Origin: an uncultured Trichococcus sp.
GTDB lineage: Bacteria > Bacillota > Bacilli > Lactobacillales > Aerococcaceae
Length of the DNA: 64,000 nucleotides
Reading direction: 5' to 3'
Assembly: GCF_963667775.1 (NCBI RefSeq)
Contig: NZ_OY764015.1
Span: forward strand, 688,501 to 752,500
The notes beneath the pieces are model-generated. The model ran no database searches and was not told the origin of the DNA. It saw only the letters and a list, made by a program, of their open reading frames with translations. Of the stretch, positions 1 to 8,470 are shown in pieces (position 1 is the first letter of the stretch; the number at the start of each line of letters is the position of its first letter). The translations under genes and the position numbers were made by a program.

Positions 1-608
1 ACGGGAACCACAATATCTATCTTAAAAGCCAATGGTTTGTGAAACAAAATTATTACCGCAACTACGATGAGTATACCGAGTTCTTCTATGATTTCCTTCC
101 TGGCATCCGACCGATCGAAGCGTTGGTATTGAAGGACCGGAATACGAAACAGGAAATATTCGTCGTCCACGGTATGCAGGGTGATCTCCCCAACGACCAA
201 CTATGGTACCCGACGATGCTTTCTTTAAAGTACTTTTGGCGGTTCCTGCACGCTTTCGGCGTCAAAAGTCCGACAAGTCCCGTCAAAAATATGAACAAAC
301 GGCATAAAATCGAAAAAAACTACGTGAAGTGGATCCAGAAGCATGAAAAAATGCTTATCTGCGGCCATACGCACCGTTTCAAATACCCAAAGACAAAAGA
401 TTTGCCTTACTTTAATTCGGGCTGTTGCATCTATCCGACCAGCATCACTGCCATCGAGATCACCGGTGGGCAGATCCAATTGGTCAGATGGAAAACGCGG
501 GTGAATGAGGATGGCTTGCTTCAAATCAAACGCGAAGTCATGCGCGGGCCTGACCCAATCGGGAAGTTCGATATCCGATCGGACCTAACAACTGACCTTG
601 AAGCTTAG
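1..608 (+). CDS. Calcineurin-like metallophosphoesterase (5' end outside window)
   Basis: The reading frame is open to the left edge, so the start lies upstream. The first visible residues are Gly-Asn-His-Asn (nt 3-14), the metal-binding GNH(D/E) signature of calcineurin-like phosphoesterases. It is followed by VVHGMQGD and, near nt 360, CGHTHR, the C-terminal metal-binding GHTH motif. A GTG at nt 39 is not a sensible start because it would remove the GNH motif. The family hydrolyses phosphomono- or diesters with two metal ions; the substrate cannot be read from the sequence. A hairpin followed by a T run lies just downstream. Confidence 0.85.
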   Translation, partial: GNHNIYLKSQWFVKQNYYRNYDEYTEFFYDFLPGIRPIEALVLKDRNTKQEIFVVHGMQGDLPNDQLWYPTMLSLKYFWRFLHAFGVKSPTSPVKNMNKRHKIEKNYVKWIQKHEKMLICGHTHRFKYPKTKDLPYFNSGCCIYPTSITAIEITGGQIQLVRWKTRVNEDGLLQIKREVMRGPDPIGKFDIRSDLTTDLEA

Positions 609-620
609 TAACCTTTCCCA

Positions 621-653
621 TAAGATTCTTCTTGAAATAGAGAAGAGTCTTTT
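621..653 (+). terminator. Rho-independent terminator after the metallophosphoesterase
   Basis: Arms AGATTCTTCT and AGAAGAGTCT (one G:U-type mismatch) surround a short loop and are followed by a T run. Confidence 0.65.
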
Positions 654-826
654 TGTATTCAAGAAATAAGACTGTAAAAACAGGAAGACATTTGCTCGAC
701 AAATTTACCGAGATTGGTTTGCACTCCCAATCGTTGACTGATAAAATGAAGAAATGCTAGCAACGGGTTATATCAATTTACCCAGTATAGAGCAATTTTA
801 TTAGTTTTTGACAGTGAGGGATAAAA

Positions 827-1525
827 ATGGCAAAAAGAAAGACTTCAGCCAAGCACCAACTATTGCGGCTGCTGTTATTGCTTACATGGTTTGGTATCCT
901 TACCTGGATCGAAATGCATGAAGGAGTCGATCCGACTTCAAATCAGGGCGGCTCGACAAGCACTTCAGTTGTCCTGTCCGCCGATGATGTGCCTCAATAT
1001 ACAGGTGCGGATACCATCGGAATTAACGGGGGAAGAAGCACTTTTTCCCCTTCAGAATTGCACTTTGAAGGGGAAGGTTGGATCATTTACGGCGATCTGG
1101 ATGAATTGAACCGTGTCACGACAATGGATGCCATGATTACGCCGGAAATGTACCGGACGGGCACCGATGCAAACAGCAGCATCTTGCCGACAGGATGGTC
1201 AAAAAGCAATCAGAATGAATCGAATCCCAAACAGCTGAACCGCGGACATCTGCTGGCCGATGTACTGGGAGGAAGCGGTGAGGATTGGCGAAATCTCGTG
1301 ACCTTATACCGTAATGCGAACTATCCGGCCATGTACTTTGCTGCGGAGTTCATTGTCAGTGAAGCAATCCAAGCAGGCACTACAGTCCGTTATCGGGTAA
1401 CGCCAATTTTTAAAGGTGATGCGTTGATTTGCGAAGGGCTGCATATCATGGCGAAGAGTGTCGACGATGATTCAGTCGATCTGAACGTCTATGTCTTCAA
1501 CGAGCCCAAAGACGCCGTCAATTAG
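827..1525 (+). CDS. Membrane-anchored DNA/RNA non-specific endonuclease (NucA/EndA-like)
   Basis: This 232-residue protein has a basic N-terminus and one hydrophobic segment (about residues 12-26), predicting a membrane anchor with the rest outside. The C-terminal two thirds match the beta-beta-alpha-metal nuclease fold. The motif NRGHLLADVLGG (about residues 138-149) carries the catalytic His of the (D)RGH signature, and a downstream RNANYP supplies the metal-binding Asn. EndA of Streptococcus pneumoniae, which degrades the non-transforming strand during DNA uptake, has this layout. A role in uptake or nutrient scavenging is inferred. GAGGG precedes the ATG. Confidence 0.85.
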   Translation: MAKRKTSAKHQLLRLLLLLTWFGILTWIEMHEGVDPTSNQGGSTSTSVVLSADDVPQYTGADTIGINGGRSTFSPSELHFEGEGWIIYGDLDELNRVTTMDAMITPEMYRTGTDANSSILPTGWSKSNQNESNPKQLNRGHLLADVLGGSGEDWRNLVTLYRNANYPAMYFAAEFIVSEAIQAGTTVRYRVTPIFKGDALICEGLHIMAKSVDDDSVDLNVYVFNEPKDAVN

Positions 1526-1550
1526 CGCTGAGCTGCTGCATGCTCGCAAA

Positions 1551-1592
1551 AAATAAACAGGCATCCATCAAAAGACGGATACCTGTTTATTT
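1551..1592. terminator. Bidirectional terminator between nuclease and vanZ-like gene
   Basis: Arms AAATAAACAGGCATCC and GGATACCTGTTTATTT pair almost perfectly, with A and T runs on the two sides. It serves both convergent genes and overlaps the last codons of the minus-strand gene. Confidence 0.85.
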
Positions 1593-2045
1593 TTTGCAGT
1601 AAATCGGTTTTTGCCGCTCCAGCCTTCCCTGTTTCCATTCATACAGGATGATGCCGGTCAGTCCCCCTGCGGTATCAATCAGTACATCAGAGAAGGCGGG
1701 ACCTCTCCCCGGAACGAAAGACTGATGGAACTCGTCAGAGGAGGCGTAAAGGAACACAAAAAGCAAGGTATACAAAGCTGATTTCCCTGAAGTTCCTCGT
1801 TGCTTTTGATAACGCAAAAACAGAATAGCCAAAATCAAGTATTCAGTGAAGTGGCCTGCCTTGCGGATCAAATAACTGAGTGCACCCTGAACCGAACCGC
1901 CTGATCCGATGCCGATAAATTTCAGCACATCCAATAGGATACCGCTTGTTTCGGATGAATCTTGACCATTTTGGTGCGACAGGAGAAAAATGACGCACAT
2001 CCAGAGACATAAAACTATTAATTTGGTATTCAATGCATAACGCAT
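1587..2045 (-). CDS. VanZ family membrane protein
   Basis: A 152-residue protein with four hydrophobic segments. It shows the VanZ signatures: RKAGHFTEY in the middle, then DEFHQSFVPGRG and DVLIDTAGG. VanZ of the Enterococcus teicoplanin-resistance cluster is the founding member, but most homologues are housekeeping membrane proteins of unknown function. No van genes are nearby, so a glycopeptide-resistance role should not be inferred. GGAGGG precedes the ATG. Confidence 0.85.
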   Translation of the reverse strand: MRYALNTKLIVLCLWMCVIFLLSHQNGQDSSETSGILLDVLKFIGIGSGGSVQGALSYLIRKAGHFTEYLILAILFLRYQKQRGTSGKSALYTLLFVFLYASSDEFHQSFVPGRGPAFSDVLIDTAGGLTGIILYEWKQGRLERQKPIYCKK

Positions 2046-2284
2046 ACGTGCGGATCCCTCCTATTGCATCAGTATAGCGCAGCAATCGCTGCCTGAAAAG
2101 TGGCTAATGATCATTTTTTGGCGATAATAAACTGTATATTAATCAACTCAAAATAGAAAAAATTCCACATCTCATCAAAATTGTTATACAATAGAGTTGA
2201 AGAATGTCAGCGCTTACTTTAAGGTATCCGGAGATAACCATGACGGAACTAGCAGCGCAATCCAACAGTAAAGGGGTCCTTTGC

Positions 2285-4732
2285 ATGTCGCTTGAAGAGA
2301 AATACCGTATTCCGGTCGAGAAACTGCGCTGGAGTTATCTGCATACGGGTGAACTGAATTTTTGCGAGTCATCCAGGGATGTCCCTCCCTTGCAGGGCAT
2401 CATCGGTCAGGATCGGGCCGTTAAATCGATGGACTTCGGGCTGGGAATGACCGTGCCCGGCTACAATATTTTCGTTTCCGGTCCACCGGGAACCGGAAAG
2501 AGTACCTACGTCCAAACTGTAGTCTCCAGGTTGGCAGAAAAAGGCAATACTCCTGATGACTGGTGCTACATCTATAATTTTACCGATCGGGACAAACCCA
2601 TCGCAGTCTCTCTTCCTGCAGGGCAAGGTAAGATATTCCGCAATGACATGAACGAGTTCATAGAGGACATGCGCAGCCTCATCCCGAAAACGTTCGAGAG
2701 CAGTGATTATGATCAACAGAAAGGCACCATTATCCAAGTCGTACAGGAGAAGGTGGATGCTGTTTTCCGGAGCATCGAACAGGAAGCGCTCAAGGCTGGA
2801 TTCATCGTCAGACAAGCGCCTGGACGAGTGGCCTTGATTCCTATCCGTGACGGCAAGCAGCTTTCCCCGGAAGAATATAAAGCTCTTTCTGCGGAAGAAC
2901 GGAAAATCATTGATGAGAATACCCACAAGCTTGAAAAGAGGCTGGATGAAATTATCCGCGGTTCCCGTGCGCTCGAAAAGGAGGCCGACAAACAGCTCAA
3001 GGAGTTGGACAGGCAAATAACCCAGTTTGCGACGGAACCTGCCATCGCCAGATTAAAAGAAAAGTATGCTTATTCGGAAAAAATCCAGGATTATCTCGAC
3101 AAAGTGTTGGTGGACATCACTGAAAACAATCTCATTTTCCGGTTGGCTGATGCACCGCAGGCTCAAAATCCATTTCAGCTGCCGGAAAACGATGGTGATC
3201 CCTTCATAAAATACAAAGTCAATCTCTTTGTGAATAATGAAAACAATAAAGGGGCCCCGGCGATCATCGAACCATTTACGAATTATTACAACATCTTCGG
3301 AAAAATCGAATATAAAAATCAATTCATGTTCACTACGACTGACTTTACTATGGTAAAAGCCGGAGCCATCCATCAAGCAAACGGTGGGTATCTGGTGCTG
3401 CAGGCCAAAGATGTCCTGTTCGATCCATTCATGTGGGATGCCCTGAAAAAAGTGTTAAAGCACCAACAAGCCCTGATCGAAAATATCGGCGAGCAATACC
3501 GCTACGTGCCGACCTTGACGCTGAAACCAGAGACCATCCCACTGAACGTCAAAATCATTTTGATCGGTAGTCCGATATTCTACAAAGTACTGACCTATGA
3601 TGAGGATTTCAGGAAACTGTTCAAAGTAAAAGTCGATTTCGACATCAATATGGAACGGAATGAAGAGAATATCAGAAAGTATGTTTCGTTCATAAGCTCG
3701 ATCTGTGAAGAAACGGGAATCCTCCATTTTGACCGCACCGGCTTGGGAAAAGTCATCGAATACGGATCGCGCCTTGCCGGCAATCAGGCCAAATTGTCCA
3801 CTCAATTCAACGAAATCACTGAAATTGTCCATGAATCCGGCGCCATCGCCAAATACGAGGGGGCAACGATCGTTTCAGACGTGCACGTGCAAAAAGCCTT
3901 GGCTGAGAGGAAATACCGGGCCAACATGATCGAAGAAAAATTCCAGGAAATGTTATTGAAGAACAAGATCATGATCGATGTTCAGGATGCGGTCGTGGGC
4001 CAAGTGAACGGCCTTTCAGTCATCCAGACAGAAGAGTATGCTTTTGGACACCCGACACGGATAACCGCACGCACCTATATCGGTTCGAACGGTGTGACGA
4101 ACATTGAGCGTGAAACCAAAATGAGCGGCAGCAGCCACTCGAAAGGGGTATTGACGCTGGCAGGCTTTTTGGGATGGCAGTTTGCACAGGAAAAACCGTT
4201 GGCAGTGAGTGCCCAGTTGACTTTTGAACAGAATTACGGGGGTGTCGACGGAGACAGTGCTTCCAGCGCTGAACTGTATGCGCTCCTGTCCAGTCTTGCT
4301 GATGTGCCGTTGAAGCAGAATCTCGCTGTCACGGGTTCCATCAATCAGAAGGGTGAAATCCAGCCTATCGGCGGAGCCACAGAAAAAGTTGAAAGTTTTT
4401 TCGATCTTTGTGAGGCGAAAGGCTTGAGCGGAGAGCAAGGCGTCATCATTCCGGAACAGAATGTCGATGATCTCATGCTGAAAGAGGAGGTCATCGAGGC
4501 TGTGAAGGCTGCTAACTTCCATATCTATTCCGTCAAAACGGTTGCGGAAGGGATCGAGCTGCTGACCGGGCTGAATTGCGGAAAACGCGAAGCGGACGGG
4601 AATTTCACTGAAGGAAGCGTCTTCCATAAAGTCCAGCAAAAACTGGAAAAATACAACAAGAGCATCGAAGCAACTCAAAATGCGAATGATCCCTACAGCA
4701 AATACAGTAGTGGCGGCTACGACTTAGAATGA
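2285..4732 (+). CDS. ATP-dependent Lon-family protease (LonB/YcbZ type)
   Basis: The frame is open from nt 2204, but AAAGGGG eight bases before the ATG at 2285 marks the likely start, giving 815 residues. The N-terminal half is an AAA+ domain with Walker A GPPGTGKS (about residue 66) and an inserted coiled region. The C-terminal half is a Lon S16 protease domain: GVDGDSASSAE holds the nucleophile Ser (about 658) and GGATEKVE the Lys (about 701), spaced as in Lon. It lacks the LonA N-terminal substrate domain and matches the COG1067 group. It should degrade damaged or regulatory proteins in the cytoplasm. Confidence 0.88.
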   Translation: MSLEEKYRIPVEKLRWSYLHTGELNFCESSRDVPPLQGIIGQDRAVKSMDFGLGMTVPGYNIFVSGPPGTGKSTYVQTVVSRLAEKGNTPDDWCYIYNFTDRDKPIAVSLPAGQGKIFRNDMNEFIEDMRSLIPKTFESSDYDQQKGTIIQVVQEKVDAVFRSIEQEALKAGFIVRQAPGRVALIPIRDGKQLSPEEYKALSAEERKIIDENTHKLEKRLDEIIRGSRALEKEADKQLKELDRQITQFATEPAIARLKEKYAYSEKIQDYLDKVLVDITENNLIFRLADAPQAQNPFQLPENDGDPFIKYKVNLFVNNENNKGAPAIIEPFTNYYNIFGKIEYKNQFMFTTTDFTMVKAGAIHQANGGYLVLQAKDVLFDPFMWDALKKVLKHQQALIENIGEQYRYVPTLTLKPETIPLNVKIILIGSPIFYKVLTYDEDFRKLFKVKVDFDINMERNEENIRKYVSFISSICEETGILHFDRTGLGKVIEYGSRLAGNQAKLSTQFNEITEIVHESGAIAKYEGATIVSDVHVQKALAERKYRANMIEEKFQEMLLKNKIMIDVQDAVVGQVNGLSVIQTEEYAFGHPTRITARTYIGSNGVTNIERETKMSGSSHSKGVLTLAGFLGWQFAQEKPLAVSAQLTFEQNYGGVDGDSASSAELYALLSSLADVPLKQNLAVTGSINQKGEIQPIGGATEKVESFFDLCEAKGLSGEQGVIIPEQNVDDLMLKEEVIEAVKAANFHIYSVKTVAEGIELLTGLNCGKREADGNFTEGSVFHKVQQKLEKYNKSIEATQNANDPYSKYSSGGYDLE

Positions 4733-4774
4733 TGCAACCTTGCCAAAACATCCTCGTTTACCTTAGATGAAAGG

Positions 4775-4819
4775 AAGAGTTGAGCAGGGACCCGACCGGT
4801 TTCAGCTCGGCTCTTTTTT
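4775..4819 (+). terminator. Terminator after the Lon-like protease
   Basis: Arms AAGAGTTGAGC and GCTCGGCTCTT pair with two G:U pairs and are followed by TTTTTT. Confidence 0.75.
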
Positions 4820-4892
4820 GAATTTTACCGGTGCAACAAATGTGTTTGTCAGCTAACATCCCTTTAAAGACACAGGTAATAACTTATAAATA

Positions 4893-4920
4893 TTGAAGAT
4901 ATAAAATATATTGATATAAT
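4893..4920 (+). promoter_or_regulatory. Probable sigma-A promoter of the L,D-transpeptidase gene
   Basis: TTGAAG and TATAAT are separated by 16 bases in an AT-rich stretch, leaving a leader of about 95 bases. Confidence 0.6.
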
Positions 4921-5017
4921 AAAAGTATGAGGCGGATTTTCACAGCGCGTCAGCACAGTTTTTGCGTAATAATATCTGTAAGCCTTTACAAAATCGAATG
5001 GATTGGTGGGGTAAGTG

Positions 5018-7405
5018 ATGAAAAAATTGCGTAAAGTTAAATCTCAATGGTGTGTCCTTACGGTTTGCGGTCTGTCCGCAGCCTTGCTGATGGTAGCTCC
5101 GGCACCCTCAGTTTTTGCGGAAACTAGCGGAGCGAATGCTAGCAGCACCCTCGAAAGCAAGCCTTCCGAAACAGAGGGAACGGATATCATCGAGCAATTC
5201 TCCGCCCTTGATGAGGATATGGACAATGTTGTTGATGATGTTCTGACCGAAGAACCAACGAATGAATCAGCAGATGTTCCAAAAGAAGCGGCTTCGGACA
5301 TCTCATCGGAAGTCCCTACAGAAAGTGCTCCTGAAAGCAATGAAGGAATCCCCCCAGAGAACGCTGAGATTCCAGTTTCCAGCGAAGTTGTTCCTGAACC
5401 TAATGAAACTACTACGATTCAGTCTGCTCCCGCTGTTGCGGTATTACCCGAAGTGAAGGAAAGCTCTTCGGATTCAGTCGTTTCGTACACCGCCGTCATT
5501 GCCAAAGGTGATTTTACGCTTGATAGTCTGCCGTGGGGCTATCCTGGCTATGCTTTTCGCTACATGACGAACGATTTTACAGGGCAAAAAATCGAGGTGA
5601 TCAGAGAGTCGCAGAACGGTCTTTACGCCTTGGCAGTGCTGAATGGCGAAAAGTTGGGATGGGTCGATAAGCGAGCCTTGTCAGATATCGTCATCATCCC
5701 TAAAGTACAGGATCTTTCCTCAGCGATTGCCGTTAATTATACTGCACGCATCAGCGGGAAAGATTATTCTATCGATAGTCTGCCCTGGGGGTACGCCGGC
5801 TACATGTATATGGGAACGAGCACAGCTTATTTTGATCAGAAAATACAGGCTGAAAAAGAAACAGCCAATGGTCAATATGTCCTGATTTCATTAAACGGAG
5901 AGAAGTTGGGCTGGATCGACAAAAGGGCCCTGTCGGACATTTACAGTCCGCCTAAAGTGCAGGATGTTGCATCAGCGCTGACGGTCGACTATGCCGCCCG
6001 GATCGGGTCAGCCGGCTTTTCCATCGACAGTCTGCCATGGGGTTATGCCGGTTATGCCCAGATGGCAACGAGTGCGGACTTTTTGGATCAAGGTGTTCAA
6101 GCAGTCAAGGAGACCGCAAACGGCCTCTATGCGTTGATTATTTTGAACGGCAACAGACTGGGCTGGATCGATAAACGGGCATTGACGGATATTCAAATCG
6201 AGCTTAAAGTGCAGGAACTCGCAACAGCGATAACGGTCGATTACACAGCCACGATAGCTTCCGGCGGTTTTTCCATCGACAGCCTGCCCTGGGGCTACGC
6301 CGGATACGGGCAAATCGACACGACCAGTAACTTTATCGGGGAACGCATCCAGGCTACCCAAGAATCGCCGAACGGATTGTATGTTCTTATTTCTTCCAAC
6401 GGGACCCGTTTGGGATGGGTCGACAAGCGCGCTCTGACCGATGTCACGCTTCCGGCAAAAGTCCAGGATGTAGCTTCCGCAATTGTTGTTGCCTATACGG
6501 CTGCCGTCACCTCACCCGGCTATTCGATCGACAGCCTGCCGTGGGGTTACGCCGGCTATCAACAGATGGCCGCTTCAACGGACTTCCTCGGACAACGGTT
6601 TGAGGCAGTGAAAGAGACAGCCAACGGATTGTATGTGTTGCTTTCGCTGAACGGTAAAAAAATGGGATGGATCGACAAGAAAGCTTTGGGTGAATTCAGC
6701 TACCGGGCACAAGCACAGAATATTTCCGGTGGGATTGCCGTGAGCTACTCTCCAACGATCGCGAAGGGCGGTTTCTCCGTCGATACTTTACCGTGGGGCT
6801 ATCCGGGTTATCAATGGCGAACAAGCACGGACAGCTATGTAGGCCAACAAGTCGATGCGGTCAAGGAATCCGCGGACGGCCATTACGTCCTGATTTCGCT
6901 TAACGGCAGTTACATCGGTTGGGTTGACAAAGCGGCACTGTCGGGATTGCCTACCTATGCCAAAGGGCCGGACTGGACAGTGATCAACGGATATTTCCGC
7001 AGCAACTCGGGAGTCAATTACTACATCGGCAACAGCTATATCATCGTCAGTTTGAGTCATCAAAGCGTTTGGGCTTATAAAGGCGAAACGATGCTCGTTT
7101 CTGCTCCAGTCATCACCGGCAAACCATCTGCCAATAACGCCACTCCGAGAGGGTTGTTCTACATCCAACCCTTCAAACAGTCGCCATCCGTCCTGATCGG
7201 AGCGGATTATGCATCGCCCGTCAGCTTCTGGATACCGTTTGTGGGCAATATGATCGGTTTGCACGATTCGCCTTGGCAGACGCATGGCTATGGCGGCGAT
7301 GTTTACCTCTATTACGGCTCGCACGGTTGTGTGAACACGCCATATGAAGCGGTTCGGACACTTTATTACAGTTATCCGGTCGGTACACCAGTTGTGGTCT
7401 ATTAA
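5018..7405 (+). CDS. Secreted L,D-transpeptidase with six GW/SH3-like wall-binding repeats
   Basis: The first 35 residues form a signal peptide (KKLRK, hydrophobic core, VFAET cleavage region). An acidic Ser/Glu/Pro-rich linker follows to about residue 150. Six repeats of about 84 residues come next, each with DSLPWGY(A/P)GY near its start and LGW(I/V)DKRAL near its end. Such GW/SH3b-type modules usually bind cell-wall polymers. The C-terminal 140 residues are a YkuD transpeptidase domain with GLHDSPW and SHGCVNTP, whose Cys (about 771) is the nucleophile making 3-3 peptidoglycan cross-links. A GTG lies one codon upstream, but GGTGGGG is better spaced for the ATG at 5018. Confidence 0.9.
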   Translation: MKKLRKVKSQWCVLTVCGLSAALLMVAPAPSVFAETSGANASSTLESKPSETEGTDIIEQFSALDEDMDNVVDDVLTEEPTNESADVPKEAASDISSEVPTESAPESNEGIPPENAEIPVSSEVVPEPNETTTIQSAPAVAVLPEVKESSSDSVVSYTAVIAKGDFTLDSLPWGYPGYAFRYMTNDFTGQKIEVIRESQNGLYALAVLNGEKLGWVDKRALSDIVIIPKVQDLSSAIAVNYTARISGKDYSIDSLPWGYAGYMYMGTSTAYFDQKIQAEKETANGQYVLISLNGEKLGWIDKRALSDIYSPPKVQDVASALTVDYAARIGSAGFSIDSLPWGYAGYAQMATSADFLDQGVQAVKETANGLYALIILNGNRLGWIDKRALTDIQIELKVQELATAITVDYTATIASGGFSIDSLPWGYAGYGQIDTTSNFIGERIQATQESPNGLYVLISSNGTRLGWVDKRALTDVTLPAKVQDVASAIVVAYTAAVTSPGYSIDSLPWGYAGYQQMAASTDFLGQRFEAVKETANGLYVLLSLNGKKMGWIDKKALGEFSYRAQAQNISGGIAVSYSPTIAKGGFSVDTLPWGYPGYQWRTSTDSYVGQQVDAVKESADGHYVLISLNGSYIGWVDKAALSGLPTYAKGPDWTVINGYFRSNSGVNYYIGNSYIIVSLSHQSVWAYKGETMLVSAPVITGKPSANNATPRGLFYIQPFKQSPSVLIGADYASPVSFWIPFVGNMIGLHDSPWQTHGYGGDVYLYYGSHGCVNTPYEAVRTLYYSYPVGTPVVVY
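5479..6960 (+). repeat. Six tandem 252-bp coding repeats inside the L,D-transpeptidase gene
   Basis: The PWGY codons recur near 5533, 5785, 6037, 6289, 6541 and 6793, a constant period of about 252 bases (84 codons). Copies 2 to 5 are most alike (PWGYAGY). The first and last are more diverged (PWGYPGY), as expected when internal copies are exchanged or duplicated. Confidence 0.9.
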
Positions 7406-7412
7406 ATTTTCA

Positions 7413-7450
7413 AAAACAGAGACGAGCAAATCAGCCGTCTCTGTTTTTTA
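7413..7450 (+). terminator. Terminator after the L,D-transpeptidase gene
   Basis: Arms AAAACAGAGACG and CGTCTCTGTTTT are perfectly complementary, and the T run continues. Confidence 0.9.
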
Positions 7451-7506
7451 TGACACTGCATCAATGAAGCGTTATACAGTTGAAAACGAACAGGAGCGTG
7501 ATTGGG

Positions 7507-8283
7507 ATGAAAATAGCCTTGCTGCAGATGATGGTAACAGCGGATAAGGAAATGAACCTAAACCGAGCAAAGGAGTTAGTCCAAAAAGCAGCACGAGGTG
7601 GAGCGGATATGGCAGTGCTGCCGGAAATGTTCAACTGTCCTTATGATAACGCCTTTTTCCGAGAATACGCAGAACCGAAAGGCGGGGAAACCTACCGGAA
7701 ACTCTCGGAAATGGCGAAAGAACATGCCATTTATGTGGTCGGCGGATCGATTCCGCAAATCAGGGACAACAAAATATACAACACAAGCTATACATTCGAT
7801 CGTCAAGGCAACGAGATCCATGACTACAGCAAAACCCATTTATTCGATATCCAGGTCGACGGCGGGCAATCCTTTCGGGAATCAGATACGCTGACCCCCG
7901 GAAACGGAATGGGTGTGTTTCAGACCGAATTCGGTCTCTTTGGCTTGGGTATTTGCTTTGACGTCCGATTCCAAAACGACTGGCAGATGCTCCAAAAACA
8001 AGGAGCGCTCGTCTGCATTGTGCCCGGCGCATTCAATCTGACGACCGGACCGGCGCATTGGGAATTGCTGTTCCGGGCGCGTGCTGTCGACAACCAGCTG
8101 TTCATGGTGGGGGTCAGCCCCGCTCGTGATCTTGATTTCAGCTACCATGCTTATGGTCATTCGCTTGTAGTGGATCCATGGGGTTGTGTTTTGGCCCAAC
8201 TGGGGTTTGAGGAAGGAATTGCAATTGTAACGGTGGATCTCGAGCGGGTCCCATCCGTCAGAAGGCAAATCCCGATCCTTTGA
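7507..8283 (+). CDS. Carbon-nitrogen hydrolase, omega-amidase (Nit2)-like
   Basis: A nitrilase-superfamily protein with the full catalytic triad: Glu40 (LPEMFNCPY), Lys109 (YSKTHLFDI) and Cys150 (GLGICFDVRF). GAFNLTTGPAHWELL and RARAVDNQ are characteristic of the Nit2/omega-amidase branch, which hydrolyses 2-oxoglutaramate or 2-oxosuccinamate to the oxoacid and ammonia. The ATG at 7507 follows an AGGAG; an in-frame TTG at 7480 is less likely. The protein is 258 residues and ends in RRQIPIL, about 10-15 residues before family members usually stop, so a small C-terminal loss is possible. Confidence 0.85.
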   Translation: MKIALLQMMVTADKEMNLNRAKELVQKAARGGADMAVLPEMFNCPYDNAFFREYAEPKGGETYRKLSEMAKEHAIYVVGGSIPQIRDNKIYNTSYTFDRQGNEIHDYSKTHLFDIQVDGGQSFRESDTLTPGNGMGVFQTEFGLFGLGICFDVRFQNDWQMLQKQGALVCIVPGAFNLTTGPAHWELLFRARAVDNQLFMVGVSPARDLDFSYHAYGHSLVVDPWGCVLAQLGFEEGIAIVTVDLERVPSVRRQIPIL

Positions 8284-8352
8284 AAAAGAATCCTCAAAAT
8301 TGGGAATTCCGGAATAAAGGCCTGTCTTTGTGTACCGGAGCACTTACTTTTT

Positions 8353-8361
8353 TGCTATAAT
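8353..8361 (+). promoter_or_regulatory. Extended -10 promoter of the pyruvate:ferredoxin oxidoreductase gene
   Basis: TGCTATAAT forms an extended -10 box. No -35 box at normal distance is obvious. The leader is about 100 bases. Confidence 0.5.
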
Positions 8362-8470
8362 GAAAGCACACGAATGCACCAGTCCGTCATTTTCTGTGAC
8401 TTTTGGTCGAAATACAGCAGAAAGAACAGCGCTGTATGTGAACTATACGATTTGAGAGAAGGAATCCTTT

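Noticed and set aside
1587-2045. Vancomycin or teicoplanin resistance gene
   Set aside because: VanZ-domain proteins are widespread without van clusters, and no vanR/S/H/A/X gene is near.
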